From: Lomentospora prolificans
Lineage: Eukaryota; Ascomycota; Sordariomycetes; Microascales; Microascaceae
NCBI GenBank assembly: GCA_029532625.1
Contig: JARFXM010000003.1
Span: 4,278,001-4,342,000 of the forward strand
DNA: 64,000 nucleotides
Direction of reading: 5' to 3'
This document shows, piece after piece, positions 23,591-34,743 of this stretch. Made by a program: the position numbers and the translations under genes. Every line of letters begins with the position of its first letter. Positions within the stretch are counted from its first letter, which is position 1. The notes beneath the pieces were generated by a model. That model was not told the origin of the DNA and did no database searches. It saw nothing but the letters and a program-made list of their open reading frames with translations.

Positions 23591-26131
23591 ATGAAAGGGT
23601 TGACCAAGCTCTTACTCGGCTTGCTAGCCATTGGGTTTGCCGCCACCTGTACCTCTGCCCAAGGAGATGAAGAAACGGCCGACGAAGGAAACGAAGTCGT
23701 AGAGCAGGGGAACTCGACGTATTATAACCCAATATTTCCCGGTTTCCACCCGGATCCTAGCTGTATTTTCGTGCCGGAATGGGATGACACATTCTTTTGT
23801 GCTGCCTCGAGCTTCAACGCATTTCCGGGGGTTCCGATCCATGCGAGTAAGGACTTAAAAAATTGGAGGTTGATCGGTATGTTGCATATGGCGGTACTCC
23901 TCCTCTGAGAGCCTTATTCTGTTTCAATCGACGTCTGGGGGTGCTACCAATCGACGGGATTGAGGCTGACTAGCACCAGCACACGTTCTTAACCGTCCGG
24001 AACAACTCCCAAGGCTGGCAGAAACAAATCGTTCGACCAGGTATGTACCTCTTGCACCTAGGTACTCGAATTCCAGGCCTAACTTCGAAAAGCGGGATCT
24101 GGGCTCCAACCTTGCGGTATCACGATGATACTTTCTGGTTGTTCACAACTCTCGTTGATGACGATAGGCCGCAGGAGGATGCGTCTAGGTGGGACAACGT
24201 ATGTTAATAGAATTAGAAAGGAAAAGTGATTAGGCGAAGCTAATATTCGACACGACGAGTAGGTCTTCTTCAAGGCTGAGGATCCGTTTGATCAGCTCTC
24301 TTGGTCTGAGGCGACCCATTTCGAGTTCGAGGGATATGATCCGTCACCATTCTGGGATGAAGATGGAAAGGTCTATGTTACCGCTGCACACGCTTGGCGA
24401 GTAAGGTGGGTTATGTGTCCGAGTTTCGTTCTCAAGAAATCAGGCTTCATGAAAGGATTGACCTGACGAGACTTCGAAGCCCTGGAATCCATCAGGCCGA
24501 AATAGACCTCGAAACGGGAGAAGTGGGAAACTGGAAGGTGACGTGGGAAGGGACAGGTGGAGTTGTAAGTGTCTGGCGAACTATGCTGGTTCGCAGCATT
24601 CTCTTTACCAATTGACGGCTGATGCAAAACTCCAGGCCCCTGAAGGCCCGCATATCTACTTCAAGGATGGATATTACTACCTTCTTGTGGCTGAAGGTAT
24701 GTGACACCCTCAACTCCAATGTTTGGCAAGCGATATTGCCACTTTGACTCTGAGAGTAACAAACAACAGGTGGCACCGGGAACGAGCATATGGTTACGGT
24801 TTCTCGATCCGAAAGCATAAGTGGGCCATTTGAGGCGAACCCCGCGAACCCGATCCTCTCAAACGCGAATACTACGAGTCTATGTAAGAATAGAACTCTC
24901 GTATCACTCATGGGGTGTTTTGATGCTTAAGGAAATGAATACTAACTTCACTATACAGTCCAGGCAGTTGGGCATGCTGATCTGTTCCAGGATGGATCCG
25001 GACGTTGGTACGTCATTCTATCTTTAATTCGTATCAAGAAGGGTACTTGGCGCGTTAGTTAAACACGAGACTCTCTTTAGGTGGTGTGTTGCGCTTTCCG
25101 TGCGTGGCGGTGCCGAATACCTGCACTTTCCAATGGGTCGCGAGACTGTCATGGCCCCGGCGAGTTGGGAAGAAGGAGCATTCCCAATTGTTGACAGCAT
25201 CAAAGGGACTATGGAGGGATGGCCTATGCCCAAAGAGAATACGGAGGTCGAGGGCATTGGGTACGTGCAGTAACGCTTCCCTTGGCGACATCGCTAACAC
25301 ACTCGACCTTAGTCGCTGGGTCTCGGATCGGGAGGACGATATCGATTTCGCACCAGGCTCGCCGATGCCATCACATTTTCAGTTCTGGCGCTATCCCAAC
25401 GAGGAGTACTTTGAAATCTCCCCTCGGGAGCATCCAAACAGTCTCCGAGTTGACCCTTCGCAGATTAACCTCACTGCGTTGAATGGAAACTACGCTGGTC
25501 CGGGCGGGCAGGCATTTGTCGGTCGGAAACAGGAGGATACACTGTTTACCTACAGCGTCAGTCTTGACTTCAGCCCCGAGGAAGAGGAGGAAGAGGCTGG
25601 AATTACCGCATTCCTTACACAGAATCACCACCTCGATCTCGGTGTGGTATACCTCCCAGCCGGATCGAAGACCGCTGACTTCCCGGGCCCACGCGGTGGC
25701 GACGCAAGTACGGCAGAGGACGGACAGCTTATTCCACATTTCCGCTTTAGGGCAGAGTCCTACGTACCCGTCCCTGATACGCTGGTGGTCCCCGTTCCGC
25801 AAACGTGGGTTGGGGAGACGCTGCGCCTAGAGATCAGCGCCAAGAACAATACACATTACTCGTTTTCCGCAGGACCATCAAGCGCGAGGTCGCAGGTACA
25901 GACCATCATAGATGTGTCGAACGAGCTTTTGAGTTGGGGATTTACTGGTGGGTTGATTAAATTAACTAGGTCCTTGGACTGTTTCATCTCGCCTCAGGCA
26001 GACGACAGCTAACTTTCAATGGCGTAGGTGTTATCCTGGGAGTCTATGCCACAAGCAACGGCGGAAACGGGTCGACGCCCGCATACTTCTCTGAGTGGAA
26101 ATATATCCCCCAAGGGCAGTTTCGGGACTAA
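23591..26131 (+). CDS. Secreted glycoside hydrolase family 43 (xylosidase/arabinofuranosidase-like)
   Basis: Predicted extracellular enzyme acting on arabinose- or xylose-containing plant polysaccharides. Eleven exons can be joined in frame: 23591-23876, 23980-24040, 24093-24198, 24263-24405, 24480-24564, 24636-24696, 24770-24883, 24959-25007, 25081-25260, 25313-25947 and 26028-26131, for 607 residues. Residues 1-23 form a signal peptide ending near TSAQ. The five-bladed propeller begins with PGFHPDPSC, placing the likely base at Asp55. The pKa modulator is probably Asp177 (GYDPSPF) and the acid Glu230 (APEGPH). The C-terminal part (WRYPNEEYF onward, ending ATSNGGNG and EWKYIP) matches the concanavalin-like beta-sandwich found behind many fungal GH43 catalytic domains. 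An AATAAA overlaps the stop codon. The family is firm; exact substrate and subfamily are not determined. The exon 2 acceptor could be 9 nt earlier. Confidence 0.92.
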
Positions 26132-27041
26132 TAAAATGCTCGCTACATGATAGTTGGAGATTAGTGATGATGCGAGGGTGACACGCCACAGCCACTTTTG
26201 GGCGCGTTATTACCCCTCATGGCAGTTACTTCAAATTCTGTCTCATAGTGCGTCGTATGTCCAAAGGCTTGGAATATCTTGGCTTATGCTACTGGCTGTA
26301 TCGTGGACTCTCTCCAATCTACTTTTATTTACCTCATGACAGGGGCTGGATTATCCTGCATCTCGTAAACCTCTCCCAAGCGGGATCCCTGGTGACCTTC
26401 CATAGAGTCACCCGCCGATGCCTAGTGGCGTAGTAGCATTCCGTTCAAGTTACGAATCCTAAGTTCAGCTCAAGCAGGCGAGATCGGAGAGAGGTGATTG
26501 GCCTAATCCCTCACAGGGCGACTTTGCTCTTCAGCCTTCGGAGTACAAACTCGCGTTCGGAGTCCTGCAGTCTCCAGGATTGACAGGAACAACATTCCGC
26601 GACATCAAGATTTCGCATCTTATTCGACGGTCTATGCTCCAATAGTATTTGTGGTCACAAAAGCATATATGGCAGTGTACGATCGACTGGTGGGCTTCAC
26701 CCAGAAACTGGTGTCACCAGTTTGCCGTGGTTGGCCGATTGCGAGGGACATCACGGAGCGGAATGTCACCGCCAACAAAGCGTAGAAAAGGAGGTATCTG
26801 CTTCTTCATCCCGCCGTAATGCGGAAAGATGACGATTATCCGCATCTATATAATATGGTGCTGGAAACATGGCTAGAAGGCAGATATTCTTTGTGTATTC
26901 GACTTGTGTGCGAACCCTCAACACTCGTTTAAACATATCCGCGTTTCCTTTCAGGCAACTCTTTGCTTAGGCTATAGTTTGTCAAGTCTCTCGTTTATCA
27001 GTGAAAATTCACTCGGTTCAAATCTATTATCAATATTCAAG
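26132..27041. other. Intergenic region, GH43 to VWA gene
   Basis: About 0.9 kb with short ORFs without signatures. A TATATAA box at 26847-26853 lies about 190 nt before the VWA start codon and is the best core-promoter candidate. No other gene or repeat is seen. Confidence 0.5.
26847..26853 (+). promoter_or_regulatory. TATA box of the VWA gene
   Basis: TATATAA occurs 189 nt upstream of the VWA ATG. Its position fits a core promoter with a leader of 100-160 nt. It is a sequence match only. Confidence 0.4.
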
Positions 27042-28583
27042 ATGAAATTCGGTCGGGCTCTTGCCTTTGCTCTGGCCTATTCCCCTCTCGCGCTTGCCAA
27101 GAGCCAAGCTTGGCGCCGCCAGGCACCTGCCGATACCTGCAAGATCCAGCTCGCCCATAGCAATGGCGGCCGAAAGATCGCTATTGTTTTGGACTCTTCT
27201 GGCTCTATGTCCTATAATGACCCTAACGACTTGAGAATCACCGCTGGAAAGGCATTGAATGCCCAGCTTCTCACTGGACAGAATGCTGATCTAGTTACTG
27301 TGGTCGAGTAAGTCCTGCCCCGGATTCGGTTTCTATACTTGTATCAGATACCTTTATTTAACCAAGGTTCCTATATATCTAATATCCTTCTCGAACAGCT
27401 TTGACAGCTATGCGGCCGTTATCTACCCGCTCGGCAGCCCTTCTGGAGCCGAAAGCTCGTTTGATCAGATCAATAGCAGTGGTGGTACATATATTGGAGA
27501 GTAAGTCTTCCAAACTCAGCCTCAGCTGGATAGGGAGGATGAACCTAACGTTTCAACTTTAGCGGCGTCGCCAAGGCTATTTCCGAACTCAGCAAACCCG
27601 GTAACGATCCCACTGCCGATCGATCCGGGATTGTTGTCCTCACCGATGGCGAAGATTCGGATGTTGCTTTTTTGATCCAGCAGATAGAACTTGCCGCTGC
27701 TGCTGGGATCCGCGTTAGCTTCGGTTTCCTCTCTCCCCCGGACTCCTTCTCGGATACAGCTCTGGAGACGGCCATATTGAAGACTGGAGGAACATTCATG
27801 TCCTTCGATGATGCCGCAAACATCCAGCCCTGGCTATTCCTTCTGCTCAGCAATGGCCTAACTGCCAATGACCATAACGCCGGCACCGAGCAGCCTCTTC
27901 TCTCAGGTATCACCATCGCTAAGCTCACCGGCTCCCAGCCTGTCTCGTTCTCATACGCCGCCCAAGCTGGTGAGGGCCTCGTCTTCACCGTTCAGTCGCT
28001 CTCCGCTCAAACTCTCGACGCTGACCTCCAGGATGGTTCCGGCAAGTCTCTTTTCCAGAAGTCCACCACTGCAGACCCTGCTACTATCAGCTATAACGCC
28101 ACTGCCGATGCTACCCTCAAGCTCGTCGTTTCGTCGACCAACTCGACCGCGGAGGGCATCTTCCAGGTTTCTCTCAGCTCATCGCTCGGTATCTCTGGTT
28201 GCACTCTACCAAACCGAACTACAATTCCTAGCGACACTGGAAACAATAGCACTGGCACTGGTACCGGAAGTGGTCAAGGAAATGGAACCCACCATTGCCC
28301 TGGCAAGTGTCACGGCTCTGGATCAGGCTCTGGCTCTGGATCGGGCTCTGTACCGGGCTCTGGTTCTGGTTCTGGATCGGGATCGGGATCCGGCTATGGG
28401 TCTGGCCCTGCTACTCCCGTTGGTCCCTCCGTGATCCCTACATATATTCCGGGTGGCGGTAGCTCTGCCTCGCCTACTGGTGGCAAGAGCGTCCCCTCGA
28501 CTGTTGTGACTGCGGCTGCCGGAAAAGTGGCGGCCGCTGGGTTTTGGATGACTAGCGTCGGGCTTGTCGCTTTGCTCTTGTAA
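27042..28583 (+). CDS. Secreted von Willebrand A domain protein, probably GPI-anchored
   Basis: Predicted cell-surface adhesion or metal-dependent binding protein. Exons 27042-27307, 27399-27500 and 27563-28583 give 462 residues with clean GTAAGT donors. A signal peptide ends near residue 19 (SPLALA). The VWA domain follows with a complete MIDAS motif, DSSGSMS, with Asp51, Ser53 and Ser55. A beta-rich region reaches about residue 310. A Gly-Ser/Gly-Thr stalk with a short His-Cys insert (HHCPGKCHGSG) follows. The protein ends in a hydrophobic tail (WMTSVGLVALLL) with no charged residue after it, as in GPI-anchor signals. Surface location and anchoring are inferred from composition. The next gene upstream is also secreted and on the same strand, but no pathway link is visible. 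Confidence 0.85.
28314..28410 (+). repeat. Gly-Ser coding microsatellite in the VWA gene
   Basis: GGNTCN dinucleotide codon repeats encode a GSGSGS stalk inside the VWA reading frame, interrupted once by Val-Pro and once by Tyr. This is a flexible linker in the protein and a likely site of copy-number change between strains. Confidence 0.8.
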
Positions 28584-29778
28584 CTCGCAGCTACTTGACT
28601 TCTTCAGCAAGCGCACTTAAGTAACGATCTCTGATCCGGTGCAAAGGGAAGGGGCTGGCGGATGGATTAACCTATTCGGTTTCTACAAGAAGGCATTTAT
28701 ATATGACACGAGAGTATCTATATGATTCTCTTTCAGATACTACGTTAGAATTCAGAGTTTTCTGGTATCACTGCGAGAACTTCCTTTTGTGTTCAACCTA
28801 AACTTTGCGACCCGACCCCCACCCAACAGTTTTCCCAGGTTTCACCAACTCTTGGCGGCATGACGGCAGGGATAAATTGTGATGTGACAAGACGCCAGGA
28901 GCCTAATTCCATCTCTCCACAGCGCACGTCCAATTACATTGCTGGCACTAGTCCTGTTCCTTGCATTCCCGCCCCGCCACCAGGCTACGGATCGGTCGGG
29001 GTATTTCGACCCATGTCGATCAACGCCAACTTCAATCGCCGAGCCGCAACCGTGATCAGACTGCTTGACTTACCTCCAACGATAGCATCAGGTGGATGGT
29101 GAAAAGATGGAATGTGCCCACGAGGAGTGAGAATGGAATTGGCCACGTGCGATGAGGGCATCGCGCTCTCTGCGAAGGAAAGCAGGACATGTGTGAGAAT
29201 CGAATGAGGTACGCGCCGCGTTTTCATGCGAAGGCTGCGTGTTATCCGCTTTCGCGGCATATGAAGGAGGAGGGATGGTACAACGCATTAGGCAAGCGGT
29301 GAATAGCATTTGTGACATGAACTGAGCATGGCACCGATCACTCACTTCCATATCACAACGAAAGCATGAATGAAGTGGCTCATGCCTAGGTCGACAGCTT
29401 GAGATACTTGAGAGATCATTCGATGATATATAAGGGCAGAACTATCAAGTTTGATTCTAATAGGATTCTGTACAATGAATGCTTGACTATGAAATGCGGA
29501 CCTGGTTTGACTCCTAGAGCCGATCGGCATCGTAGAATCCCTCTTTAAGTGCAGAAGCTAGCTTTAGAGGGGAAATCCAAATGCTATGATTCTCCTAAAT
29601 GGATTGATTCTGAGAGAAAACAGGTTATCGCTTTCCGGAGGCACAGAATCTAGTAGCAACTACACTCCACGAACCAGAACCTGATGCTCCTCTATCCAGT
29701 CCGGCTTGAGCGAGAACCCCTAGCGACCGCGTAGATATGTTTGAACTACCCGACAAGCGAAAAGGACAGGTCGAAGGA

Positions 29779-29818
29779 TATCCACGGATATCTATGGACA
29801 TCTATGGACATCTATGGA
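29779..29818 (+). repeat. Short 10-bp tandem repeat
   Basis: About four units related to ACATCTATGG occur head to tail; the last two are exact and the earlier ones diverge by one to three bases. No function is apparent. Confidence 0.7.
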
Positions 29819-30163
29819 AGAATGAATACTTCTCCCTGTATTCATTTCCGGCCAGAAATGCCACCGTATACTGGAGTCTAAGTACAGGGAACCTGTATGA
29901 CTAGACATGTGAGAGGGGGCTTCGTACTGTGAACTCGAGGAGTGATATACTCCCCTTCTGAGGATGTGCTGAGGACGTGTCAAACCCACTATAACTGTTC
30001 ACTAGTTCGACCAAGAGTTTTCACCGATAGTATCCGTACCCGCAGTGCGCTTTCGCCGAAGCATCGCTACAACAGCGACGGGTTCCCATTTTGCGCGTCG
30101 CTTCAAGAACGACCGCGTTCATCTTGTTCGCGTCGGAGTGATTACGTGTACCCCGAGGCCAGG

Positions 30164-30284
30164 TATAAATAGCCCATCATTTCTCCTCTACCCCTCTTTT
30201 TCTTCCTTTCCTCTTTCCTCTCCATCTCGCTTCGGTATTCCCAAGCTGCTTCCATCTACCATTGCTATTACATTTCGATCGAAA
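30164..30284 (+). promoter_or_regulatory. TATA box and CT-rich leader of the SxIP-repeat gene
   Basis: TATAAAT at 30164-30170 is followed by a strongly pyrimidine-rich tract (about 30178-30240) and then an ATG in a good context (GAAAATGG) at 30285. TATA, CT-rich start region and ATG in this order and spacing are typical of well-expressed filamentous-fungal genes. This is the clearest core promoter in the window. Confidence 0.6.
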
Positions 30285-31403
30285 ATGGCTTCTTCGCATT
30301 CTGCGTCGTATACTCTGCGTCTTCGCCCATCGGCGTCGTATCCCACTACTTCTCCCCCGAAGCCGCCCCGACCGGATGGCCTGGCTTCCAGGATGGATCT
30401 TGCTGCAAGGCAACGTTAGGCAAGTGCCAAGCATATCGAACGTCTAAGGAAGTCTTCTAGGAATCTGGTCTCTTCTACCCGCCCCCTTCCCGCTTCCGTT
30501 CCCCATAAAGCCTCTCACACTCTACTTCCCGCCCCCACCTCCGCCCCTGCCCATCGCCGTAGCCTAGTGGCTAAGCTAGCTAAGGCTCAAGTGACGTCTG
30601 CATGTTCAAGTGATACATCCGCCCCTGAACCTGTTCATAGCCTTAGCCTAGTGGCTAAGCTAGCTAAGACTCAAGTGACGTCTGTATGTTCAAGTGACTC
30701 CGCCAAATCCCGGCTCCCACGTGCAGTAAAGGTGCCGAGTGGTACCGTGCTTCCACCTTTGCCTTCTCATGTGTCTGCATCTCGAATTCCCGGTAGCAAG
30801 ATTCCACGGCCCAAGGAGACTGTAGTTCAGCCTCTCCCTAAGCTTGCATCTACCTCAAGCGAGGTTGCTGTTCCTCCTACCTCTATCCCGGTCACAGATT
30901 CCTGTACCTCCAAGTCTCGTATTCCACGACCAGTAGCAGTGCCAAGCGGCACTACACTTGCTCCCATCTTCCCGCCTGTGCCTTCCTACCTAATCCCTTC
31001 TTCTATCCCACGGCCCAAGGGATACGCTGCTCCTATTTTCCCTACCCTTCCTCCATTGATTCCCAACCGCTCCCGCATTCCAATTGCTAAGCCTGTGCCT
31101 AGTGGCACTATGTTCGCTCGCCTCCAGGCCCTAGCTCCAAGCTCTGTCAAATCGTCCATCCCTCGGCCAGTGCCGAAGCCCGTTGCGCGATCTACCCTCT
31201 ATGGCTATGTTGCATGGCAGCCTAAGTCAATACTTTCACGTATCCCGAAGACTGAGCAAGTGCTCGGTAAGAAGGCCAAGTCTGTTCGTTTTGTTGAAGA
31301 GGCCGAGGAGAAGTCTTTCTCGCGGCATCTTCCCCCATATGTGGTGGCTACCATTCGCGGGTGCTCTTGCTTTATTCCTGAGCCCGACAGTTCCCCCCCC
31401 TAG
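30285..31403 (+). CDS. Unrecognised Pro/Ser-rich protein with repeated SxIP motifs, interrupted by in-frame TAG
   Basis: One reading frame runs from the ATG at 30285 to the stop at 31401-31403 and is broken only by TAG at 30417-30419 (codon 45). Both sides have the same Ser/Pro/Arg-rich composition. If the TAG is spliced out, read through or a recent mutation, the product is about 370 residues. It shows seven S-x-I-P motifs and one T-x-I-P, many followed by Arg-Pro (SRIPGSKIPRP, SSIPRP), three VPSGT segments and a 28-residue internal duplication (VAKLAK-Q-VTS-CSSD). A KKAKSVRFVEE segment near the C-terminus fits the PP1-docking pattern [KR]x[VI]x[FW]. SxIP in basic, Pro/Ser-rich sequence is the known EB1-binding signature of microtubule plus-end proteins. 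I recognise no family, so the microtubule link is inference. It could also be a decaying gene. Confidence 0.5.
30538..30700 (+). repeat. Tandem duplication of about 80 bp inside the SxIP-repeat frame
   Basis: The segment containing AGCCTAGTGGCTAAGCTAGC at 30561 recurs at 30645 with few changes, and the flanking CCGCCCCTG repeats as well. The two copies differ by a 6-bp length change and remain in frame, giving two copies of a VAKLAK-containing unit. This points to recent slippage or unequal exchange that kept the reading frame. Confidence 0.85.
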
Positions 31404-33811
31404 CCCAGATCTTCCACCCCTCCTTCCTGACTCTCCTAATTCCTTCCTCCCTTCCCTGTGTCTTCCCTTCCGCCTTCCCCCCAATCCCCGTCCGAGTGGA
31501 TTCCGTCTTCACTGTGCCAAGTGGCTTCCCCATCTATCTTTGCATCTGTTTCTGATTTGATTCACCACCATCACCACCTTGGATGTTTTAGTTTAGTGAC
31601 TTCTCCATCCCCGGTCTTGTAGCTGTGCTTTGCGGGCTTCCCCTTTACTTTCCCCATCTCCACTTCTACACCTTTTCCTACTCTGTTCATTCCTTCCCAT
31701 CCATCTGGGCTTCTCTTCTTTGACCGATACGATTACTCGACAATTCGACGACGCTACCTGGTCCCATAGACATTTTAGAATCTTTAAAGTTGGTCAAGAT
31801 TGGAGGTATGGTTGAGGAGGAACTCCCTAACGAACGAAAGCCGATTCGATTGAAGACAAGTTTAGTAAGTCTGCCGAGGTCAATCATCAGACGACAATTC
31901 AATAGACGAAAGCTTGAAAGGTTACCAAGTTCGACTCAAGCCCAGAGCTTAAAGGATTCCAGCTGTTTGAGTTAAGGTTGCTACGAACGAGGACGCGATG
32001 CCGAACCCGATTGTCGAGACAAGATCTAGCATTGTTATCACAATGACGAAAAAGAACAAAAACATTCGAAAAAGATAGAAAAAACCTCAAAAACATTTGA
32101 AAAAGATAGTTAACACTCAGAAAAAAACTTGAAAATAGAAACCCCTTGCAAAAACAAGCTTCCACTGATTCCAAACCGCAAAAAGGCGCTTTAACACTTG
32201 TCGATATCGATTCAACATCGATATATTCTTCTTCGTTGTCCATATTATTATCGAGGAGTCGCTACCCGAACCCGATTAGCGAGCGTGAGTGTATGAGTTA
32301 GCGAGCATCCGACCCGAAGCGATTGTAGACCCATCGAGCGCGAGCGTCGCTTATTATTCAGCGGAGATGAAGGGAGTGGGTAATGCCGTAGTGGGCAGGG
32401 AACCTCTTACTTAGCCCTGTGGCGGTAGAGGAGTTAAGAGGAGGGAGCCTGTCTCGAGACTGGCCTTCACGCGGCGACGGGCGTGAGTACCTGTGGCTTT
32501 CCACAGGGAAACCGACGAGTCTCAGTCATGTAAATATTAGCTTGGAAAGCCAAGAGGCCGCGGACGGAGCCCAACAAGCAGATAGCTAAATAAAGAGCTG
32601 AAAACAGCCGGCCGCGACTAATACGGTGACATTGAGTCCGTGATTTTTCGTAGAATATTCTGTGATCCGACAAGTTGCAAGGATCAGAGATCAATGATCC
32701 ATGGATGTTTTTCCCCATGCGGCATGACCCGGCACTAAACTAACAAGGCGTTCCCAGTGACGCCCGTGCTGTAAACTCCTGTAGGGTACGACCAGGATAA
32801 TGACAAAAGCCCAGAACCCAGGGCGCGATCATTTTGAACGAAAAACTCTTTTGCTGCATTTTCAAGCCCGAGACTCTGCAGAGGTACAAACCTTGTATCC
32901 CAAAGGCTCAGGGCTCGTATTACAGCAGGAATTGCGTTTGCGTGTTTATAAGAGCCTAGTTCTCTGAAACGTGGCGCCTCCTGAAATTGGTTGCCGATCT
33001 CTTACTCTTTAGGGGAAGGTGAGCCTTTCTCGGATGGTTTGGAACGGAACCTTAGGTCAGCCAAAAGTGCGCTTACGTGCGTATGTGAGGTACAATGGTT
33101 CCTCAAATTTGGACTTTGAGACGCTGGTCCATGCGTAGCAGAAAGCGGGATTATCCCCGGACGAATGGCTTCTCGGCCCTCCCACGGCCTATTTTCCCAA
33201 AGATACCCAAGCGCTCCCACCTAAGCAAGCGAACAATGGGTGGTGTCCCCCACTGAAGCGACGCAGGAACTCGGAACACTGACCCGGATGGGGGTTAAGA
33301 TTAATTTAGAGTAGCTCGGTGGATGATGTGCGACGCTGGCCCGTTAAAACTGGAGAAGCATCCTGCTTTACCCGCCTGAAGTCCCTTTTGTTGCTTGCAC
33401 AATCTGCCATTGGGAGGAGTCGTGGTGTTTCTCACAAGTGTACAAGTCTGCGTCCCTTGTCTGCTGGCGGCGAGAAAATACTACCTTTTTGCCTCTCTCT
33501 ACTTTTTCCTCTCTCCTATTATTGCCCCATTCGTTTTATCCTTCCATGTTCTGTAACGCCGCGTTCTGTATGTTGGACTCGCCATAATTCATAATCCCCG
33601 TCTGGGATCGCCGATGACATAGAATGGCGACGGGGGATAGAAGAAGACGTGACCAGACGATACAATACGATATTCTAAACATCTGGAAAACACGTTATCT
33701 ACCCTACTACTCGATTCCTCTCTTCTCGCCTCTTCGACGATCCTCGCACTCTAATTCTCCGATCTGACAACCCCTTTACTCTGACATACCAACAACAAGC
33801 ACGACAGCCCG
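31404..33811. other. Intergenic region, SxIP-repeat gene to methyltransferase
   Basis: About 2.4 kb with no supported gene. It starts C/T-rich, then becomes A-rich around 32030-32130 with a direct repeat (listed separately). The 12-mer CCGAACCCGATT occurs at 32001-32012 and again at 32266-32277, which hints at degraded repetitive DNA. Just upstream of the methyltransferase the sequence is C/T-rich, as in a promoter. Confidence 0.5.
32057..32109 (+). repeat. A-rich direct repeat, two 22-bp copies
   Basis: Copies at 32057-32078 and 32088-32109 match at 21 of 22 positions (core AACATTYGAAAAAGATAG), with a 31-bp period. They may be a microsatellite-like duplication or the remnant of a repeat element. 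Confidence 0.7.
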
Positions 33812-34743
33812 ATGGATCTCATGGAAATGTGGAAATTGATATACCAGGAGGAACTACCTCTGGATATCGGTCCCATTCGGGAACTCCTGGAGGAATATAG
33901 CAGCATAGAATCGGCCGATATTGATTCGCATCTATACGCAATTGTACGCTGAAACCCTTACTATCGCCTCTCGCACGCCTTTTTTTGGGCCTCCTTGCTA
34001 TCTAGACAGGCTATTCTCTTTGAAATTGGAAGCTAACCCGGATGTTTTGTTTTCAACAGCGAAAGAAAGCGTGGAACTCGACTCGATACCCTTGCGTTGG
34101 CCGATGGCGATTTCTCTACGTCGATCCGTCTAGCGACACTCGATACCAGCAGGTGCTATCACGGTTGACCTCGTGGCGGTCCTCTGATGTATTGCTCGAT
34201 CTAGGCTGCGGCGTTGGCCAGTCCCTACGTCAATTCGCACACGACGGGGTTCATCCCTCCAAATTAATAGGCCTTGACATAAACCCCGGGCTAATCGAGA
34301 TTGGCTTTGAGCTCTTCCGTGACAGGCATAGGACACCGGCCAGTTTTATTGTGGGCGATATGATGGACGACACTGACGAGGGCCTTGAGAGGATAGATGG
34401 GCGAATATCAATCGTGCACGCTTCCAACTTCTGGCATCTCTTCAACTGGACTCAACAGCTGGCCATGGCAATACGTATGGTGAGATTTTTCAAAGTAAAC
34501 GAAAAGCGGGCGATGGTGTATGGCCGGCAAGTCGGCACGGTTAAGGCAGGCGCCCAGTCAAAGAGCGCGTCGTCGTATCTGCATGACCAAAAAACTTTCC
34601 AAAGGTTATGGGACGATGTGGGCGCTTTGACGGATACGAGTTGGAGGGTCGAGATGGAGTTCTTGGGCGAACGATTAGCCCAAATACCAGGCTTCAACGG
34701 GGAGACGATGGCGGCCAGATATGGCGTGTACCAAATAAAATAG
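33812..34743 (+). CDS. Class I SAM-dependent methyltransferase
   Basis: Predicted methyltransferase of a fungal family that includes enzymes from secondary-metabolite clusters. Exon 33812-33943, intron 33944-34059 (GTACGC...CAG) and exon 34060-34743 give 271 residues. The splice joins a short helical N-terminus (MDLMEMWKLIYQEE) to the conserved entry RYPCVGRWRFLYV. Motif I is DLGCGVG (residues 91-97), and the acidic end of the second strand is GLDIN. A later motif is VHASNFWHLFNW. Substrate cannot be read from sequence. No polyketide, peptide or terpene synthase lies within the window, so a role in a metabolite cluster is not supported here. Confidence 0.85.

Larger units (their letters stand above)
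28584..30284. other. Intergenic region, VWA gene to SxIP-repeat gene
   Basis: About 1.7 kb without a supported gene. It holds a small tandem repeat (29779-29818) and, at its end, a TATA box with a pyrimidine-rich leader belonging to the next gene. Short ORFs on both strands lack signatures. Confidence 0.5.

Noticed and set aside
34042..34059. ATG at 34042 as start of the methyltransferase
   Set aside because: It lies inside the intron just before the TTTCAACAG acceptor; the upstream ATG at 33812 plus splicing gives the conserved helical N-terminus.
33812..34743. Secondary-metabolite gene cluster around the methyltransferase
   Set aside because: No synthase, P450, transporter or regulator lies nearby in this window; neighbours are rad4 and an unrecognised frame.
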